Below the pieces are notes generated by a model, which saw only the letters and a list, made by a program, of their open reading frames with translations, did no database searches and was not told where the DNA came from. Both the position numbers and the translations under genes were made by a program. A stretch of DNA of 64,000 bases from Elgaria multicarinata webbii (taxonomy: Eukaryota > Chordata > Lepidosauria > Squamata > Anguidae). Numbering within the stretch: position 1 is the first letter of the stretch; each line of letters begins with the position of its first letter. The stretch lies in the NCBI RefSeq assembly GCF_023053635.1, contig NC_086176.1, forward strand, positions 73,294,536 to 73,358,535. Reading direction: 5' to 3'. Positions 1 to 11,930 of this stretch are shown piece after piece.

Positions 1-125
1 ACTATGCAATACATTTGATTGCCAGTAAAATGTATTATTTTGGACAGTTTTCTGTTATTTTCTTTTAACAATACTTAGGAAGCTGCTTCTCTGCATTAAA
101 AAACAAAGCAGCATGGAAAATAAGT

Positions 126-735
126 AATTATTATTATTATTATTATTTATTTATTTATATAGCACCATCAATGTACATGGTGCTGTACAGAGTAAAACAG
201 TAACTAGCAAGACCCTGCCGCATAGGCTTACAATCTAATAAAATCATAGTAGAACAATAAGGAGGGGAAGAGAATGCAAACAGGCACAGGGTAGGGTAAA
301 CAGGCACAGGGTAGGGTAAAACTAACAGTATAAAGTCCGAACAACATCAAGTTTTAAACGCTTTAGGAAAAATAAAAGTTTTTAGCTGAGCTTTAAAAGC
401 TGCGATTGAACTTGTAGTTCTCAAATGTTCTGGAAGAGCGTTCCAGGCATAAGGGGCAGCAGAAGAAAATGGACGAAGCCGAGCAAGGGAAGTAGAGACC
501 CTTGGGCAGGCGAGAAACATGGCATTAGAGGAGCGAAGAGCACGAGCGGGGCAATAGTGTGAGATGAGAGAGGAGAGATAGGAAGGAGCTAGACAGTGAA
601 AAGCTTTGAAGGTCAACAGAAGTTTATATTGGATTCTGAAGTGAATTGGAAGCCAATGAAGAGATTTCAGAAGTGGAGTAACATGGTCAGAGCGGCGAGC
701 CAAGAAGATGATCTTCGCGGCAGAGTGGTGATAAA
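126..735 (-). mobile_element. L2/CR1-clade LINE, 3' end (ORF2 C-terminus and tail)
   Basis: Read on the - strand, the open frame ends with the typical C-terminus of ORF2 in this LINE group: a LHWLPI motif, then PSYLSSLI, then the aromatic WNALPEHLR motif. It is followed by a short 3' UTR ending in an AT-rich microsatellite (ATT and AATA units, about 126-160 on the + strand). The element is strongly 5'-truncated. A second copy of the same family lies at 1,385-1,869 on the opposite strand and a bare tail at 60,930-61,085. A 20-bp tandem duplication (281-300 and 301-320) lies in its 3' UTR. Confidence 0.8.
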
Positions 736-1083
736 AGTAAAACACATAATCATTATTATAAAATTAACTTAGTAGAAAAAACAACCGACATATAAAACAC
801 TTTAAACAACAGTACAATTAAATGCCATGGAGAATTAAAAAATACCTTGGGGAGCAATCCTATGATCCTTGGGAGGGTGTCCCAATAGCCATAGGATACT
901 GGAACACGGGCAGGTCCAGCAACCATGGCTGCTCTCCTGGTAGTGCTTGTCAGTGGTGGCACCTAAAATGCAGTGGTTTGGGAGTGCAGATGGCAGCCAT
1001 GTATCTGCAGGATCCTAGGTTTCCTTCTTCCCCCCAAAACCCAAGGTAAGCTGAAAACTATGCCACTCAATATATTTGACTGA

Positions 1084-1176
1084 GGCTGCAGTCCTGTGCA
1101 TACTTACTTGGCAGAGAGCCCCACTGTATTCAGTGGGGTTTATTTCTGAGTAAACCTACATAAGATTGCTCTGCAG
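1084..1176. repeat. Short palindromic interspersed repeat (GCAATCCTATG family)
   Basis: This is a roughly 90-bp imperfect palindrome. It begins with a GGCTGCAGTCCTGTGCAT-like arm, has a central inverted pair (GCCCCACTG / CAGTGGGGTT), and ends in an ACATAAGATTGC-like arm. Diverged copies lie at about 12,165-12,222, 15,820-15,885, 30,590-30,690, 39,430-39,530 and 50,250-50,335. The inverted-repeat layout suggests a non-autonomous DNA element, but I see no clear target duplication. Confidence 0.6.
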
Positions 1177-1384
1177 ATTTGCCTTTAACAGAGATTATCT
1201 GTGTAACATTAGTTTCAGTGGAAATAAGGTTGAAACAGCAGGCTTTCCTTCTTAAAATGACACCACAGATGTTTGCTACCTATGTTTTTTATTTAATTAA
1301 AATCTTATGAAGTTCAAATGTAAAAAAATATTTCTAGAATTTAAAATAATTTCCTCACATTGGCACAACATTTTCATTGTTCAT

Positions 1385-1869
1385 TTTCATCCAATTCACT
1401 TCAGAATCCAATATATACTTCTCCTGTTGACCTACAAAGCTTTTCACTGTCTAGCTCCTTCCTATCTTTCCTCTCTCATCTCACACTATTGCCCCGCTCG
1501 TGCTCTTCGCTCCTCTGATGCCATGTTTCTCACCTGCCCAAGGGTCTCTACTTCCCTTGCTCGGCTTCGTCCATTTTCTTCAGCTGCCCCTTACGCCTGG
1601 AATGCTCTTCCAGAACATTTGAGAACTACAAGTTCAATCGCAGCTTTTAAAGCTCAGCTAAAAACTTTTCTTTTTCCTAAAGCTTTTAAAACTTGATTTT
1701 GTTCTGACTTTTATACTGCCTGTTTGGTGCATTCTCTTCCCCTCCTTATTGTTTTATTATGATTTTATTAGAATGTAAGCCTATGCGGCAGGGTCTTGCT
1801 ATTTATTGTTTTACTCTGTACAGCACCATGTACATTGATGGTGCTATATAAATAAATAAATAATAATAG
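1385..1869 (+). mobile_element. L2/CR1-clade LINE, 3' end
   Basis: This is the same family as 126-735 on the opposite strand. The + strand frame carries the CLAPSYLSSLISHYCPARAL and WNALPEHLR motifs of the ORF2 C-terminus. A 3' UTR follows and ends in AATAAATAAATAATAATA. The copy is 5'-truncated by comparison with 126-735. The two copies form a head-to-head inverted pair about 650 bp apart. Confidence 0.8.
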
Positions 1870-2383
1870 TTAGAAAATCTAAATAATATCTGAAAAACTG
1901 GGGTAAAAATCTTTTTATATAATATCAAAATTATAATTATAATGCACAACATCACATATCAAGTGTAAGTGTACATGTGTATATGATACTAATAGAGAAT
2001 ATACATGAGCAGAATGTACATTTACAGTAACTGGATAAGTTGATTACAGTAACTGAGCAAAGTTATTTACAATGACTGAACAAAATACAGGCCTCCGATT
2101 ACTTTAAACCTGTTTTGCAGATGCTTCATCAGTGTATCTCAACTTGATTACACCATCACAATGCTTATGCCATGGGAAAAGGGGAGGACTTATTAGAATT
2201 CGTTACTCAGTTCCAAAGGGACTTTTTGCCCTCCAAAACAGGATTGACTGAGATCCCCAGCCAGAAAATGCAGAGCTTTACAAGAGGTGACTTCTTGAAC
2301 AGCTGTACACATCTACTCACAATGAAGCCAGATCATACAGCCTTACTTGGGAAGCAGATTTTTACACAATTTAATGCAAGGTT

Positions 2384-2515
2384 GGGGGACCCATGGCTTT
2401 CCAGATTTTCAGTTGACTGCAACTCCAATCATCCCTGGTAATTGGCCATGTTGACTGAGACTGATGGAAGTTGAAGCCCAACAATATCAGGTAGATCGCA
2501 GTCTCCCCACCCCTG
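2384..2515. repeat. MITE-like repeat (GGGGGACCC...GTCTCCCCACCCC type)
   Basis: The ends are inverted (TTGGGGGACCCATGG at the left, TCTCCCCACCCC at the right). Between them lies a palindromic pair centred on AACTCCAATCATCCCTGG and GATGGAAGTTGAAGCCCAAC. Related copies lie at about 20,996-21,115 and 59,460-59,585. This is a common reptile non-autonomous DNA-element layout; the superfamily is not certain. Confidence 0.55.
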
Positions 2516-2974
2516 ATTTAAGAAGTGGCCATTTTAGACAGTACTCACAGATTTTCAAGAACTTCAATGCATTTTGCAAACTCTCAAAGAACTTTCAGGT
2601 TCAGAATTGATTGTGGGAAAATAATGCTTTTATAGCACCTTTGTAGAAATAAATGGGTAATACTTTTTACTTAATGATCCAGGTAAGACAATTGCCAGTT
2701 ACTTTGCCAATCCCCCCTCCCTGTATACTATTATGTTTGAAGAGCAAAGAATATTATGTTCCTTCATCATAATTCAGCAGTCTGTAGTTAATTCTGTCCT
2801 GCAATTTTCTTATCTGCACTTGAACAGAGTAGAAAGCCTTCAACAGATCTGTGAAAATCCACTGCATCTTAGAAAGTGTAAGAAGAAAACAAAATAAATC
2901 TTATCAGGATAATCTATATATTGTAATCTGTAAAACAATCCACTGTTAGTTAATTAAATTCCCTTTGGCATTCC

Positions 2975-3392
2975 TTCATCACTAAAGGTGATACCAGGGC
3001 AGTTTACACAAAATTATAAAACAAAATAAAATTAGAGGATTGAAAATCATAAAACAGAAAACAAAGAACAATCCAACTAAAATTAGTTTAAGATAGTATA
3101 TGTAATTGAATTTTAAAGTGTCAAAATTTTCTTTAAAATGCTTGAGCAAAAAAGGAACATTGTAATTTGGTGCCATAAACAATATAGAATCATAGATAAG
3201 ATTAGTACCAATCATATTTTCCTCGAGAAGGCATTCCAATTTCCAAAGCCATAGCATCACCACTGAGAAGGCCCTCTCTTTTGTAAATGTGTGGGACACT
3301 TCTCCCAATGAGGCTTCATGGAGATGGGCCTCTACTGAAGATCTTAATGCACACCAGGAGGAGTTGTTCATGCTATTTTCACAATGCTGCAG
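2975..3392 (-). mobile_element. LINE 3' remnant, antisense, abutted by a CR1 fragment
   Basis: The - strand sequence resembles the 3' end of an L2/CR1-clade ORF2: an FSVVMLWLWKLECLL stretch, related to the RAFSVV...WNDLP motif of other copies. It shares the GATCTTAATGCACA segment with the remnant at 27,474-27,990. The reading frame is decayed. A CR1 fragment of opposite orientation begins at its 5' side, so the two are separate insertions. Confidence 0.5.
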
Positions 3393-3675
3393 GCTGGATC
3401 TCTTCTCGATCCTCCCAGAGTGCAGGACACGGAATAATGGGCTCAAGTTACAGGAAGCCAGATTCCGGCTGGACATCAGGAAAAACTTCCTAACTATTAG
3501 AGCGGTACGACAATGGAACCAATTACCTAGGGAGGTCGTGGGCTCTCCCAAACTAGAGGCATTCAAGAGGCAGCTGGACAACCATCTGTTGGGTATGCTT
3601 TGAGGTGGATTCCTGCATTGAGCAGGGGGTTGGACTCGATGGCCTTATAGGCCCCTTCCAACTCTACTGTTCTAT
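3393..3675 (+). mobile_element. CR1 LINE, 3' end
   Basis: The sequence matches the 3' part of the CR1 copies at 19,560-20,990 and 55,515-56,400. It contains the GGCTGGACATCAGGAAAAAC segment and ends in the CR1-type tail TTGGACTCGATGGCCTTATA followed by CCTTCCAACTCTACTGTTCT. It is 5'-truncated. Confidence 0.8.
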
Positions 3676-4301
3676 GGATTCACACTAATGCATGCTGATG
3701 TGTGACTGAATAGCAATCTACAGTACAAAGTGGTACAATTGCTGGTGTAGTTGTGATGTCAGAGTATGTACTGTGTCTGGATATTGGTGCCAGTTCATTC
3801 CATGCAAAACCATTCCTAATTTATGCGATCAAAGGTATACCTTCATCTCACATTTGACCTGTGGGAAGCATTACTGTTATTTTATGTCTATGGACTGGTC
3901 TGTGTACAATCTCACCTTTCCCTTCATCATATTTCATCTTGTTACATTGAATGTAACATCTCTTCTGAGCAATGGCAAAAAAGTTTATTTAAAAGCCATG
4001 AGGGACTTTAGGATGACAGAAGAACAACGAATTTTTAAAACACCAAATATTTTATGATGGTTGTACACAGGGGGAATAGAAGTATATGGAATTTGCCTCC
4101 TACTGACTGTAAAACTCATGCTGAAAAATCAACTGGATTCTGAGGTTAGCAAACAGTAATAAAACTATAAGTACACGTAACAGTTTCTGTAAAAAAAATT
4201 AACTATGTTACATGCTTGCTAAAAATGTCACTTGGCTTGTGAAACCAGGGTAGATGAAAATCAGAACTGGGTATTTTGTTGGTAGTAAACAACTTATTAC
4301 T

Positions 4302-4466
4302 CTAAGGGTACAAAAGAGGGCAGGGCTCCTGCAGCTTTAACTGTTGTGATGAAGAGGGATTTTCACCAGGTGCTGTATGTATCCAAATTACACCTGCTGA
4401 AATTCTCTTTTCTATACAACTGTTAAAGATACAGGAGCGCCATCCTCCTTTTCTTATGGTAGCCCT
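4302..4466. mobile_element. Half-unit of the hAT-type 320-bp MITE family
   Basis: It matches only the right half of the palindromic MITE seen whole at 24,422-24,741. It starts at an AAGAGGGCAGGGCTCCTGCAG segment and ends in CTTATGGTAGCCCTA. No target duplication is visible, so it is either a deletion derivative or an older copy. Confidence 0.65.
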
Positions 4467-4652
4467 AGGCGTACATGATGCTCCACTCCATTTTATCCTC
4501 ACAACAACCCTGTGAGTTACTGTAGGTTATGCTGAGAGTCAGCAACTGGCCCTAAGTCAACCAGTGAACTTTATGGCCAAGTGGATCTTGAATCTGGGTT
4601 TCTCCCCAGTTCTAGTCCAACACTGTAACCATTACACCACATCAGATGCATG
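4467..4652 (-). mobile_element. tRNA-derived SINE (MIR-like or CORE-like), antisense
   Basis: Read on the - strand it begins GATGTGGTGTAATGGTTACA, with an A-box-like start, and has a GATTCAAGATCC B-box-like stretch. It continues into CTCAGCATAACCTACAG and GGGTTGTTGTGAGGATAAAA. A + strand copy of the same family lies at 13,519-13,720. It sits directly beside the MITE half at 4,302-4,466. Confidence 0.65.
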
Positions 4653-5937
4653 CAATACTATTCTCAGTTGGCAGATTTATGTACACATGGTGGGGGTTTG
4701 TAAACAGTGAGTTCAGAGGGAATTGAAATGCAGAAAATACAGACAATTACCGTAATAGTGGCAGCTCACAGAGGAGTTGTTAGGTGATAAGATAAACATC
4801 CTTGCATTGGTGAGCTAATTAGCATTTGTAGTGTGAGAGAAAACCTTTGAAGAGATGAATTAATGAATTGTAATTCAGCAGTTTCATGTTGAAATCTACA
4901 GCCCAATTTGTACACAACCAACTGTGGGGAATTTCCCCATTGTGTTGCTAGGGGGTCACCATTTTGAATATTCAGGGCTGTAGCAGTGGTGTGCTGTAGC
5001 ATCTCATACCCCTTTAAGGTGCATGTATACCAAGCTCCACCATGTTCAAAGCCTGTTTTGCTCTGTCCCAAGAATGCTCCATTTTGGGGTCTTCAACTCC
5101 CTGCCACTGGTGGGAACACAATCAATAGGAGATTTGCACCCATGAATTTTTCTACAAGCATAAATGGGGCCTCTGCCAGTGGAGGGGAACCTCTTTCCCA
5201 TCCTAACTCCTCCCGGATGACCATCTTAAGGAGTTAGGGTGGTTCTGTTATTTCTCCTTTTCCAAGGATGGTCTTTAAAGTGGCATGCAGCATTTATTCT
5301 CATGGATATATAGGACTGTGTAACTAAATTAGTAGCACAGTTTGTATTCTAAGCTACTAAAATCCGTAAGCAACAATTTATTCTTAATGAGTACTGCTTG
5401 TTTTTATTCTAGTTTAAAACCTTAAAAAGTTTTTAACAATTGGCATTTACCTTGACAATCAGAATCTACCTTGTTTTGTTAGTTTGCCTTTCTGTATTTT
5501 TGTGTTCCCTTTTTCCCCATGGTATGGAATCAAAGAGTTCTTCTGAATTTGAAGGTCTGTGGACCAGAATCCAACTTTCACCTTGCTTAACAGAATCTTA
5601 TGACATTTGATTTGCAAAACAACCACCTTATCAAGTTTTATGTGTTTGTATAGGCATTTAGCATTCAAAACTCAAGCTCTAAAGGACAAAATGTACTTGA
5701 ATTTAAGTCCATTAAAGAAATTAAACCAAATGGCTACCGCTCACTGTCGTAGCAGTTCTAACTAAAATAGTTCTTGTTCTCCACAGAGAAGCTAAAATGT
5801 TAGGGTATGTGTGTAGTTTTTGTTTTTAATCAAACTGGCGTTTCTAATTTTTAACAGAATAAAAAATAAATATACACGATTTTAAGAACAATTTTGCTCA
5901 ACAGAGTTCAACGTCATCATAAACACATTAGTCTGTT

Positions 5938-8312
5938 CTAGATCTCTATGGGTGTTCCAGTGAACATGTATGGGTTTCATTATTCATTACACTGAGAGAG
6001 GCACCTCTGATTACACAATGGGGATGAATGTGGAAATGTGTTACCTCTGTTGCAAATGAATGAGAGAAATCTTGTATGTGCCATGAAGTTTGAGTGGTGT
6101 GCTTTCGCATTACCAGAAGATAATGGGTGCACTTCATGGGTGCAACCGGACTTTCCGCGTGCCACTAACCTCAGTCACAGCAGGACATGGTCAATGTCAT
6201 CTGAGTCCTTTGCATGCAATTCACCTCAACAACAGACTATAATGCTGGTGTGATGGAGCTTATGCACAGGTCCTCCAAATTAATCATTGCAACAACAATA
6301 AACATCTGTAAAGTGGTTTCAAGTGTTCAAAGCACTTCAGATATACTGCCACATAGTCCTTTACAACCACCCTGTAAAGGCAAAGCATCAAAGGGTCTTG
6401 TGCACCTTAAAGACACATTTTGGCATAAGGGAAAGGAGTAATTCAGCAGTTATAAGGAAACAATCCAGGAAATTATTCCAGTGACAAGTTGTCCAGGCTG
6501 AAGAATGATCACAATGACAAGTTGTTTAGGCTGAAGCATTTCAGTACATAATGAAGCACAAAATTTTAGCATTCTGAGACACATGTACATAACTCTGAGC
6601 TCCATCACCCCACATTCCCCCACCCCTGGGTTGTTCCTGCACTATCTGCCTCCATTTTGACAGCATGTCAAGCACTGATCACTTTCACGTACGTGTGTTG
6701 TTGTGCGATTTCAGCATGTGCATCCTTTCACCTGTGCGGGATCGCATCACTAACATACCACCCTGTCTCCTCCCTTTTCCTACCCCTTGCAGTTCATTGG
6801 TTGTTGTGGCTGTGAGGGACTTTGAGATGGATGTGCGTTCCTTCCTCTGCCCTAATTCTTATTTCCCCATGTTTTATTTATTTTATTTCTGCACAAATGC
6901 AATTGAATGCAATTCTGGTGGGCTGAAATGGTGTAATGATGCAATGGTGTATTTAAGGTACTAGGGAAAGTCAACCCCTGGCATGTCCACGGACTGGTCT
7001 ATCCTCCTTTCAATGAAGTATTGATGCACTGTAAAACTTAGAAGAGGGAGGAGGAGAAAAAGAACACACAATGCTTTCCCTAGGATCTTTATAAACCAAG
7101 TTGGAGGACCAAAAGTACAATGGACCGACTCAGTGAACTCCGTACCAACGATCCAGCAGGTGTTCCCAAGGAGAATGATGAGGAAAGGAAATTTAAATGG
7201 TGTACTGGAGGAGAACCACCCCACCCTCTGCTTTTGTGGGTGACACCACCCTACACACACATCCTTCCACAGATACATTCCCAGCAGAAAATTCGGGACG
7301 ATCCGAAATAACATCAGAAAGGAAATTACACAGGAATGGAACAGTGATGTTATCATGCATGGCAAAAAGAACCAGACTTTCCCCATACAAAAATAAAATG
7401 GAAGTGGAGTAGGAAACGGCGCGATCACAGCAGGATGGGTACGACATCATGTGAGTGCCACACTGCAAAACCAGACACCAGGCATGTCAAGAGTGTGTTA
7501 TAATGCTGGTGTGATGGAACTCTCATTCCCCATAGACATCTGATTTCCTGGCTTTTCCCAATGGAGGGGTTTCAGTGTGAGTGGGGGGGAATTTCAGAAA
7601 ACAAGTTGCTGGGGAGGAGGTGTCAACCACTCTTACCCATGCATGGTGGTCTTGATCCAGATCAGAGCCCTACTTGCTTACTTGTGAGTAAAAGCGAATG
7701 CAAAGTCAGCTGAATGCAATGTCATTAACATATTGTGTACTTCGACACCATCTGCCATGGAACATCTCTATATGCTTACTAATATTATCTCTAATTAATA
7801 ATGCTTTCCACCAATTTACCCAGAACAGATGTTAAGTTAATTGGCCTGTAATTTCCCATATCCCCCCTGGATCCCTTAAAAAAAAGCCACTACATTGGCC
7901 TTTCTCAGGTCTTCTGACTGGTACAAAGGCTGATCTTTGGGACCGAGCCTATAGTTCCCAATCCTTCCTTGGTCGCCTACTTCCTTATGTGTAGCTCTGT
8001 CTTAGTTGTACTTTTTCCTTGGCTTCTACTTTGTTCGATTCCATGTTTCCAAATTCCTCAGGCGGCCACTGCCTATTTTGCTCCATTACTTTAGCTGTCC
8101 TGTCTCTTCCCTAGTACTCCTCATTTAGCATATAGCTCTCTTCATCCTGTGATTTCCCCCCCCCACAGTCCCCTCTCTGCTTAGCCATTTCTTTTCCTGC
8201 CTCTTCTGTCCTAATCCTCAAGCCTCATTTTCCACTTACCCTTCTATCAAATTCCTCTTCTTTAGTTCATTGTGTTCTAGTCTGTATCCATCAGTCACCT
8301 TGGCTCTGGGCT
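5938..8312. other. Unclassified repeat-derived region
   Basis: No host exon is recognised. The segment AGACTATAATGCTGGTGTGA occurs at about 6,233, a near copy at about 7,498, and a MITE-interrupted copy at 14,150-14,318. CAGCAGGACATGG and TTTGCATGCAATTC also recur at about 6,180-6,225 and 14,041-14,085. This shows a multi-copy DNA element of unknown family. The part from 7,730 to 8,110 resembles decayed LINE sequence. Short open frames here look like chance. Confidence 0.4.
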
Positions 8313-9039
8313 TAGGGTGAGTATATGGAAAGGAGGACAGGGCTCCTGTATCTTTAACAGTTGTATAGAAAGGGGAATTTCAGTAGGTGTCATTTGTATG
8401 CATGCAACACCTGGTGAAATTCCCTCTTCATCACAACAGTTAAAGTTACAGGAGCCCTGCCCTCTTTTGTATCTGGTCACTCTACAACAGTTAAAGGCTT
8501 GGAGTGTGGCAACGAGGGACAGGGCGTTTTCAGTGGTAGCCCTCAGACTATGGAATGATCTCCCTGATGAGTCTTGCCTGGCACCAACGCTGCTATCTTT
8601 CCGGCGCCAGGTTAAGATTTTCCTCTTTGCAGAGGCATATGGCAGCACATCTTAATCACCCACATGTTTATTTTTTTAACAGTTTTTAATGCTTTATGTG
8701 TGTATGTTCTGCGTTTTAGAATTTTAAATTTTGTATACTCGTTTTATTTTATTCTAAAATTTATTTCAATTTTAGAATTTCTGTAAACCACCAAGAGAGC
8801 TCTGGCCATGGGGGACGGTATATAAGTGTAATAAATAAATAAATAAATAAAGCTACAGGAGCCCTGCTCTCTTTTGTATCTGGTCAAAAGGGCAGGGCTC
8901 CTGCAGCTTTAATTGTTGTGATGAAAAGGGAATTTCACCAGGTGTTGCATGCATACAAATGACACCTGTTGAAATCCCCTTTCCTAAACAACTGTTAAAG
9001 ATACAGAAGCCCTGTCCTCCTTTTCATATGGTCACCCTA
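8313..9039. mobile_element. hAT-type MITE split by a LINE-end insertion
   Basis: The outer ends are TAGGGTGAGTATATGG and CATATGGTCACCCTA. They are flanked by a perfect 8-bp target duplication TCTGGGCT (8,305-8,312 and 9,040-9,047). The centre is interrupted by LINE 3' sequence at about 8,497-8,858. Part of the MITE arm (ACAGGAGCCCTGC...TATCTGGTCA) is present on both sides of the insertion. Intact relatives are about 320 bp. Confidence 0.85.
8497..8858 (+). mobile_element. LINE 3' end inserted in the MITE at 8,313-9,039
   Basis: The frame encodes the ORF2 C-terminal motif RAFSVVALRLWNDLPDES. A 3' UTR follows, with ACCACCAAGAGAGCTCTGGC and a GGTATATAAGTGTAATAAAT tail. This is the CR1/L2-like family whose tails recur at 25,043-25,190, 25,874-25,960, 33,350-33,560 and 36,098-36,232. 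Confidence 0.75.
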
Positions 9040-10039
9040 TCTGGGCTCCCTCTCAGCATCCCTACCTTCAGAGTGTCTTCCCCAGACCCCATGTGTTTGA
9101 TTTTCCCACTTGTTTGGTTTTCCTCCCAATCAAACTGCATATTGCAACAATGTTCTGAGTCATTGCAACAGCTCAGCCAGTCAAAGACAGGTGTTTCACC
9201 ACCTCAAGGACAATGCAACATAGATAGCTTATCTTTAACTTTGATTTCAAGAGGAATTATTATATAAGTTGATAAGTAGTAATCAGCTTTGCAGCAGTAA
9301 TCAGCTTTGCAGAGAAATTATAGGAAAAGTTTAATAAATGCTACGGCAGAAGTAGTTCTAATTCGCTGGAGACCTGAAGACCACTTTGCACTCATAAATC
9401 TATCCCATGGGTAGGCAAATATATGTCCGTTGTGAGCATAATCCTTGCACAATACCCGTAAAGGACAAAAAGAGAATGCAGGTGTCACTTGCAATCCTCT
9501 ATTGCCACTTCCCTATTATGTGCAAAGTGGCCATGTGTGCCAAGTTTATTTTTAAACGTTCTTATGAAATCTGAAACCCACATAGCCCATTCCATGTGTG
9601 CACATGCTCCTGGTTAATTTATCGTGAGTTGCTGATCTTAAAGTTTCGTTTTTATTACATTATCTTCATTTATATATTTAAATTCTATTTTTAATGGGGA
9701 TTGATTTGATTTGTATTTGTATAGTTCTACCTTATCTGTATATTATTTTGCACATAGTTGACCATGGAAAGGTAAAGAAAGATAAGAAAGAAAAGAAAAA
9801 TAGATAGAGTTGTTAGATGGGGATTACACTTACGGTACTCAAAGGGCAGTAATGCTGGCAACTTTGACAGCATTGACCATATGTCTGGAAGTGTAAGGGG
9901 GAACTGAAAGCAGGCCCCACTATTTCCCTCCATTTTCTCACAAATAAGTGGTGCTCCAAGAGCTGACAGTTCTGGCCATCTGTTGGGCAGCTGTGCTTTT
10001 GCTGCTCCTTATGCACAGCATGCTGCTACATATAAGAAC

Positions 10040-10430
10040 CTTTGAATCAGAACCATGCTATGTCCAAATTAGACTACTGCAATACACTCTGTGTGGGGCT
10101 GCCCTTGAAGATGACTCAGAAGTTGCAGCTAGTACAAAATGCAGCAGCCAGACTGCTGACCAATACATCTCACAGAGACCATATACCACTAGTCTTAAAG
10201 GAATTGCACTGGCTGCCTATTCGCTTCCAGACAGAATTCAAGGTGTTGGTAATGATGTTTAAAGCTCTAAACAGCATCGGACCTCAATACTTGAGGGAGC
10301 ACCTCTCTCTCTATATGCCTGTCCAAGAATTGAGTTCTGTTGGAGAAGCCCTCCTCCACATCACCAATGCAAGACATTTGCTATGGTGGGACGTGGGAGA
10401 GGGCTTTCTCTGTTGTAGCACCCCGGCTGG
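10040..10430 (+). mobile_element. L2/CR1-clade LINE ORF2 fragment
   Basis: The frame reads KLDYCNTLCVGLPLKMTQKL, then QNAAARLLTNTSHRDHI, then LHWLPIRFQTEFKVLVM. These are hallmarks of the ORF2 C-terminal half in this LINE group. It is truncated on both sides; the frame decays after about 10,370. Confidence 0.75.
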
Positions 10431-10530
10431 GTATTTCACCACACCCACATGCCCTAACACTCAACATTCCATACCTATTGAGCATGCTCAATCTTCATTG
10501 TGATTCTGGTGCTGGAGGGTTGCTCCCTTA

Positions 10531-10558
10531 GTGTGTGTGTGTGTGTGTGTGCGTGTGT
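10531..10558. repeat. (GT)n microsatellite
   Basis: An uninterrupted GT run with one GC interruption near its right end. Confidence 0.9.
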
Positions 10559-10930
10559 ATCTTCTGCAAATTCTGTGGTTCTCCAAAGTATGCGGATACC
10601 TGGGGTTCAGAGTGTCAGACCTGTGACAAATCCTGGCCACCTGGGGCCCTAATTTGGCCTTCTGGGGTTCCCCACATGGCCTCACCCCTTTCCTCCAACC
10701 ACTCATCCTTGGGTAGTTCCTCTGTTTTTGTGTGGGGTTTCCCCCCTCCATTCTAAAAAGGTTGAAAATTTCCTCCTAAGTCCTACTGTAATTGCTGACA
10801 CTAAGAGCTTGTTTTTTTGTTTTTTTACCATGCCCCTTTTGCCTTTAGCCCTGTCAACCACTGGAATGTAGCCCCAGAGAAGTTCTCCAGAATGGAATTT
10901 GGCTGTTGTGCTGAGAACACACTTACTTTT

Positions 10931-11157
10931 ACGGTGAGTAAGCAACACCTGGTGAAGATGCTGATGCTAGGGAAAGTGGAAGGCAAAAGGAAGAGGGGCC
11001 AACCAAGGGCAAGATGGATGGATGATTATCTGGAGGTGACGGACTTGACCTTGGGGGAGCTAGGGGTGGCGGCGGTCGACAGAAAGCTCTGGTGTGGGCT
11101 GGTCCATGAAGTCACAAAGAGTCGGAAGCGACTGAACGAATAAACAACAAGCAACAT
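10931..11157 (+). mobile_element. BovB/RTE LINE, 3' end
   Basis: The frame reads KQHLVKMLMLGKVEGKRKRG, then QPRARWMDDYLEVTDLTLGE, and ends VTKSRKRLNE. This is the C-terminus of BovB ORF2 (family pattern GK.EGKR.RG..R.RW.D, ending V.KSR.RL). The DNA ends CACAAAGAGTCGGAAGCGAC then TGAACGAATAAACAACAAG, the usual BovB 3' end. It is strongly 5'-truncated. BovB is the presumed partner that mobilises the Sauria-type SINE at 51,369-51,668. Confidence 0.85.
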
Positions 11158-11784
11158 AGAAGATATGGTGGTTGGAAATAATTTTGATCAGGGATGGATT
11201 TTTTTATTCAAGAAGAAAAAAGATATAACATTCTTCCCTCACCATTTAATTACTTGCTTGCCTCCTCGTCATCAAAGTGAGCAGACTGCCAGTTCATAAA
11301 ATTTAGCCCAACACATTATGTCCAATGGTGTTTCCTCGATGGCCATAATTTAGGGTGCAATCCTATGCATGTTTAGATTGAGGGGGAGAAGTGTGTGATA
11401 TTTTAATTAAAATAAAATAAAAAATAAACTGAATTTTAATTTTCTAAATATTTGTTTTCTATTAACCTAACACAAATAAAAGATATCACAAGTTTAGTGC
11501 CAACTGTTTAAATAAATAGGTAGGCCCTAAACTCCACCCAATTTTGATTTTGATAGTTATCTTGGTCCCACAGAATACAAAACAAGTTAATCAGTAACTT
11601 TTATTGGACTTATGCATGTTCAAAAGACCAGAATTGCCATATCAGTACTTAACTTTAATATGCCTTTCACTAGTTTTGAATCTCTGATGATTCAGCTGTT
11701 GAAATACTGTTGAATCTTCCAGTAAGTAGACCAGATGTAACAATAAACTGCCTTTATAGTAACCTGTATTGTGCTGAAGTCTCA

Positions 11785-11930
11785 TAAGAACATAGTAACA
11801 TAAAAAGAGCCATGCTGGATCAGATCAAGGGTCCCTCTAGTTCACACGGTGGCCAACCAACTGTTGACTGTTGACCCATAAGCAGGACAGTGTAACAGCA
11901 CCTTCCCACCCATACTCCCCCACAACGGGT
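11785..11930 (+). repeat. Interspersed repeat with GAACATA...GCCATGCTGGATCAGA
   Basis: The order of motifs is AAGAACATAGTAACATAAAA, GAGCCATGCTGGATCAGATC, AAGGGTCCCTCTAGTTCACA, GTGGCCAACCAACTG, then CCCACCCATACTCCCC. The same order occurs at 44,408-44,590 (+) and inverted at 53,812-54,030 (-). It is probably the 3' end of a retroposon; I cannot name the family. Confidence 0.6.

Noticed and set aside
347-745. A 132-codon frame as a host gene
   Set aside because: It is the ORF2 C-terminus of an L2/CR1-clade LINE, with a second copy at 1,385-1,869.
10817-11143. A 108-codon frame as a host gene
   Set aside because: Its C-terminal two thirds is the BovB/RTE ORF2 end.
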